Source: Saprospiraceae bacterium
GTDB lineage: Bacteria; Bacteroidota; Bacteroidia; Chitinophagales; Saprospiraceae
NCBI GenBank assembly: GCA_020437045.1
Contig: JAGQWV010000456.1
Location: forward strand, 1 to 8,911
Length of the DNA stretch: 8,911 nt
Reading direction: 5' to 3'
A model generated the notes under the pieces. The model saw nothing but the letters and a program-made list of their open reading frames with translations. It did no database searches and was not told where the DNA came from. A program made the position numbers and the translations under genes. This document shows, piece by piece, positions 6,885 to 8,911 of the stretch. How positions within the stretch are numbered: position 1 is the stretch's first letter; every line of letters starts with the position of its first letter.

Positions 6885-7601
6885 ATGACTTATCAAAAAT
6901 CATTCATTCGCAGTGTCAACGCCCTTCCAGAAAATGGTATTGACAAAACAAGAACAATTTCATTCCCCGGGATTTTAATTATTCTTCTGATATATACCCT
7001 GATCGCCGGTTGCTCCTCAAATCGAAATATTCGAATTGGACCAGGCAATATTCAGTCCCTAAATCGTGAACTTATAAATGTTAACTCTGATCCGTATACT
7101 ATTACGGTAAATATCCAGGAACATTCAGGTTTGATGATGATCAAAAATCTTGATTTCGATTTTGGAATTTTAGAATTTGATCTGAAAGGAGAAAATAAGC
7201 CAGGATCTAGTTTCTTAGGTTTGGCCTTTAATATCCAGAATGACAGCACCTATGAACTGGTGTATTTCAGACCTTTTAATTTTAATGCTCCTGAGGAGGA
7301 AGCCAGAAATCATGGTGTACAGTATGTCAGTGAGCCACAATATCCCTGGCACCGTCTACGTGCCGAATATCCCGGAAAATTTGAAACTAATTTTATTCAT
7401 CCTCCCGCCCCGGACGATTGGTTTACCATCCGGCTCCATATCCACCCGGAATATATTTTGATCCAGGACAAAAGATCAAGACAAACTTTACTTAAAGTTG
7501 ACCGGCTGTCGGAAACGCGCTCTAAAAAGATTGGCTTCTGGACAGGTACCAAATCCCGGGGAAGCTTCCGAAACTTGAATCTAATTAAAGTCATACAATA
7601 A
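6885..7601 (+). CDS. Lipoprotein with ConA/LamG-like beta-sandwich
   Basis: This is a 238-residue envelope protein whose exact function is unknown. A hydrophobic stretch (about 29-40) ends in LIAGC, a lipobox with Cys43 as the acylated residue, followed by SSNRN. The rest is beta-rich and matches the general layout of ConA-like lectin/glucanase domains related to LamG and DUF1080: ILEFDLKG (95-102), FLGLAFNIQND (110-120), YELVYFRPFNFN (123-134), HGVQYVSEPQYPWHRLR (143-159), PGKFE, DDWFTIRLHI (177-186), and a closing IGFWTGTKSRGSFRNLNL (216-233). Carbohydrate binding is plausible; I see no sure catalytic acid pair. The 28 residues before the hydrophobic core are long for a lipoprotein signal, but no in-frame ATG, GTG or TTG offers a shorter start. 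It is divergent from the HTH-like membrane gene, suggesting shared control. Confidence 0.72.
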   Translation: MTYQKSFIRSVNALPENGIDKTRTISFPGILIILLIYTLIAGCSSNRNIRIGPGNIQSLNRELINVNSDPYTITVNIQEHSGLMMIKNLDFDFGILEFDLKGENKPGSSFLGLAFNIQNDSTYELVYFRPFNFNAPEEEARNHGVQYVSEPQYPWHRLRAEYPGKFETNFIHPPAPDDWFTIRLHIHPEYILIQDKRSRQTLLKVDRLSETRSKKIGFWTGTKSRGSFRNLNLIKVIQ

Positions 7602-7624
7602 GGGATTTGTACTCCAAGAATCGA

Positions 7625-7658
7625 TCCCACTTGCTTATAAAGAAAAGCAGGAGAGGGA
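7625..7658 (+). other. Imperfect stem-loop between lipoprotein and kinase genes
   Basis: Arms TCCC (7625-7628) and GGGA (7655-7658) enclose a second stem, CTTGCTT (7630-7636) with AAGCAGG (7645-7651, one T-G pair), around an 8-base loop ATAAAGAA. It begins 23 bases after the lipoprotein stop. No T-run follows on the plus strand, so it may be a weak terminator needing a factor, an RNA 3' end barrier, or chance. Confidence 0.3.
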
Positions 7659-7736
7659 CAAAAGTAGTGTCACAAAAGATTAATGTCTGGCAGAATGCTT
7701 AACATTGTAACTCTCACTTATAAACCTCTTGATGGT

Positions 7737-8911
7737 ATGTTTTTATTAGGTTACGATATCGGAAGTTCCTCGATAAAAGTGGCATTGGTTAATGCTGAAA
7801 ATGGTGAAAAAGTAGCTGTTGTGCAAAAGCCATCCAGCGAAATGGCGATCCTGGCACCCGAGAACGGTTGGGCTGAACAACATCCCGATACCTGGTGGAG
7901 ACATCTCTGTCATGCCACAAAACAGGTCTTGCAAGAAAATGGAGTAAAAGGTGAAGAGATAAAAGCAATTGGCATCGCCTATCAAATGCATGGTCTGGTT
8001 ATGGTTGACAAAGATGGTAATGTAGTCAGGCCCTCTATCATCTGGTGCGATAGCCGGGCCGTGGAAGTGGGTCAAAAGGCATTCGATGCTTTAGGCCATG
8101 AACGATGTTTAAGGCATGTACTCAATTCACCGGGCAACTTCACGGCCTCTAAATTAAAGTGGGTCAAGGATCACGAGCCAGAAATATACGCTGACTGTGC
8201 TAAAATTATGCTTCCCGGAGATTATATCGCCTTCAAACTCTCCGGTGACATCCAGACAACGGCTACGGGCCTTTCCGAAGGAGTCCTATGGGACTTTGAA
8301 CAAAATCATCCGGCTAAAATGATTTTGGATCAATATGGATTTGAAAATAATCTATTGCCGGATTTAGTCCCATGTGTGGGATATCAGAGTAAAGTCTCTG
8401 CCCTTGCCGCTGAGCAAACGGGCTTGGTAGCGGGCACCCCGATTACTTACCGGGCTGGAGATCAACCTAATAACGCTATGTCTCTCAATGTGCTGGAACC
8501 AGGTGAAGTCGCTGCTACCGGAGGGACTTCGGGAGTAGTATATGGCGTAGTAGATCGACCGGTTTATGATCCTGCTTCACGCGTAAATGGCTTTGCACAT
8601 ATTAATCACACAGTAGAAGATCCACGCATTGGCATTCTGCTGTGTATTAATGGAGCAGGAATCCAATACGGTTGGATGCGAAAAATCATTGCTCCTGGCA
8701 CACCTTATATCGAGTTGGAACAAAGAGCGGCAAAAGCATTGATCGGTTCGGACGGACTCAGCATAATTCCGTTTGGCAATGGTGCAGAAAGAATCCTTGA
8801 AAACAAAGATATAGGAGCACACATCCTCAATATTCAACTAAACAGACATCATGAAGAGCATCTCCTTAGAGCTACGCTGGAAGGAATTGCTTTTGCTTTT
8901 GTATATGGTAT
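7737..8911 (+). CDS. xylB: FGGY-family carbohydrate kinase, xylulokinase-like (3' end cut by window)
   Basis: The first 391 codons of an FGGY sugar kinase, which would phosphorylate a ketose (probably D-xylulose to xylulose 5-phosphate) with ATP in the cytoplasm. LLGYDIGSSSIKVALV (3-18) is the N-terminal phosphate-binding motif. AYQMHGLV (81-88) carries the Gln-Met-His-Gly typical of xylulokinases. LPGDYIAFKLSGD (159-171) and SEGVLWDF (180-187) align with the same regions of Escherichia coli XylB. Asp242 in RAGDQPNNA is the expected catalytic base, and ATGGTSGVVYGV (260-271) is the second ATP-site motif. The reading frame is open to the window edge, so roughly the last fifth is missing. ATG at 7737 is preferred because MFLLGYDIG fits family starts; in-frame ATGs at 7683 and 7695 would add 18 or 14 residues. 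No clear promoter or ribosome binding site was found. Another FGGY substrate remains possible. Confidence 0.87.
   Translation, partial: MFLLGYDIGSSSIKVALVNAENGEKVAVVQKPSSEMAILAPENGWAEQHPDTWWRHLCHATKQVLQENGVKGEEIKAIGIAYQMHGLVMVDKDGNVVRPSIIWCDSRAVEVGQKAFDALGHERCLRHVLNSPGNFTASKLKWVKDHEPEIYADCAKIMLPGDYIAFKLSGDIQTTATGLSEGVLWDFEQNHPAKMILDQYGFENNLLPDLVPCVGYQSKVSALAAEQTGLVAGTPITYRAGDQPNNAMSLNVLEPGEVAATGGTSGVVYGVVDRPVYDPASRVNGFAHINHTVEDPRIGILLCINGAGIQYGWMRKIIAPGTPYIELEQRAAKALIGSDGLSIIPFGNGAERILENKDIGAHILNIQLNRHHEEHLLRATLEGIAFAFVYG

Noticed and set aside
7746..8075. 109-codon minus-strand frame
   Set aside because: It lies fully opposite the kinase, whose motifs fix the plus strand as coding.

Overview
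The window reads as chromosomal DNA of a Bacteroidota bacterium, perhaps near the Saprospiraceae or Cytophagales (inference). The evidence is the gene content: a SMUG2-type uracil-DNA glycosylase, a DUF1684 lipoprotein, a secreted Cys-type sulfatase, a serine beta-lactamase-fold hydrolase with a DUF3471-like tail, and a one-pass membrane protein with a Bacteroidota-style helix-turn-helix-like head and PKD/lectin-like tail. Lipobox signal peptides and a lack of strong Shine-Dalgarno sequences fit the same group. No RNA gene, insertion sequence, CRISPR array, attachment site or phage gene was seen.

Layout. (1) 1-97: AT-rich edge with two small hairpins, possibly ending the first gene. (2) 98-796 (-): SMUG2-type DNA repair glycosylase, divergent from (3) 977-1864 (+): DUF1684 lipoprotein. 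(4) 1921-4946 (-): a two-gene operon, the serine hydrolase first (TTG start) and the sulfatase second (GTG start). They overlap by one base (TAGTG), and both proteins carry Sec signal peptides. (5) 4947-5443: a 497-base region without a convincing gene. It holds a candidate Bacteroidota promoter for the operon and a candidate terminator for the next gene. (6) 5444-6832 (-) and 6885-7601 (+): a closely spaced divergent pair, a membrane protein with a cytoplasmic HTH-like head and periplasmic PKD-like plus lectin-like region, and a lipoprotein that also looks like a ConA/LamG-type beta-sandwich. (7) 7737-8911 (+): the first 391 codons of an FGGY kinase resembling xylulokinase, cut by the window end.

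How the genes may work together. The sulfatase, hydrolase, lectin-like lipoprotein and sugar kinase fit a lifestyle of taking up and degrading glycans, but there is no SusC/SusD pair, glycoside hydrolase or sulfatase-maturing enzyme here, so this is not a full polysaccharide utilisation locus. The best candidate for something undescribed is the divergent pair at 5444-7601. Its layout suggests that a membrane-anchored one-component regulator reads a periplasmic ligand and controls a neighbouring cell-envelope binding protein. This is inference from architecture and has not been tested.
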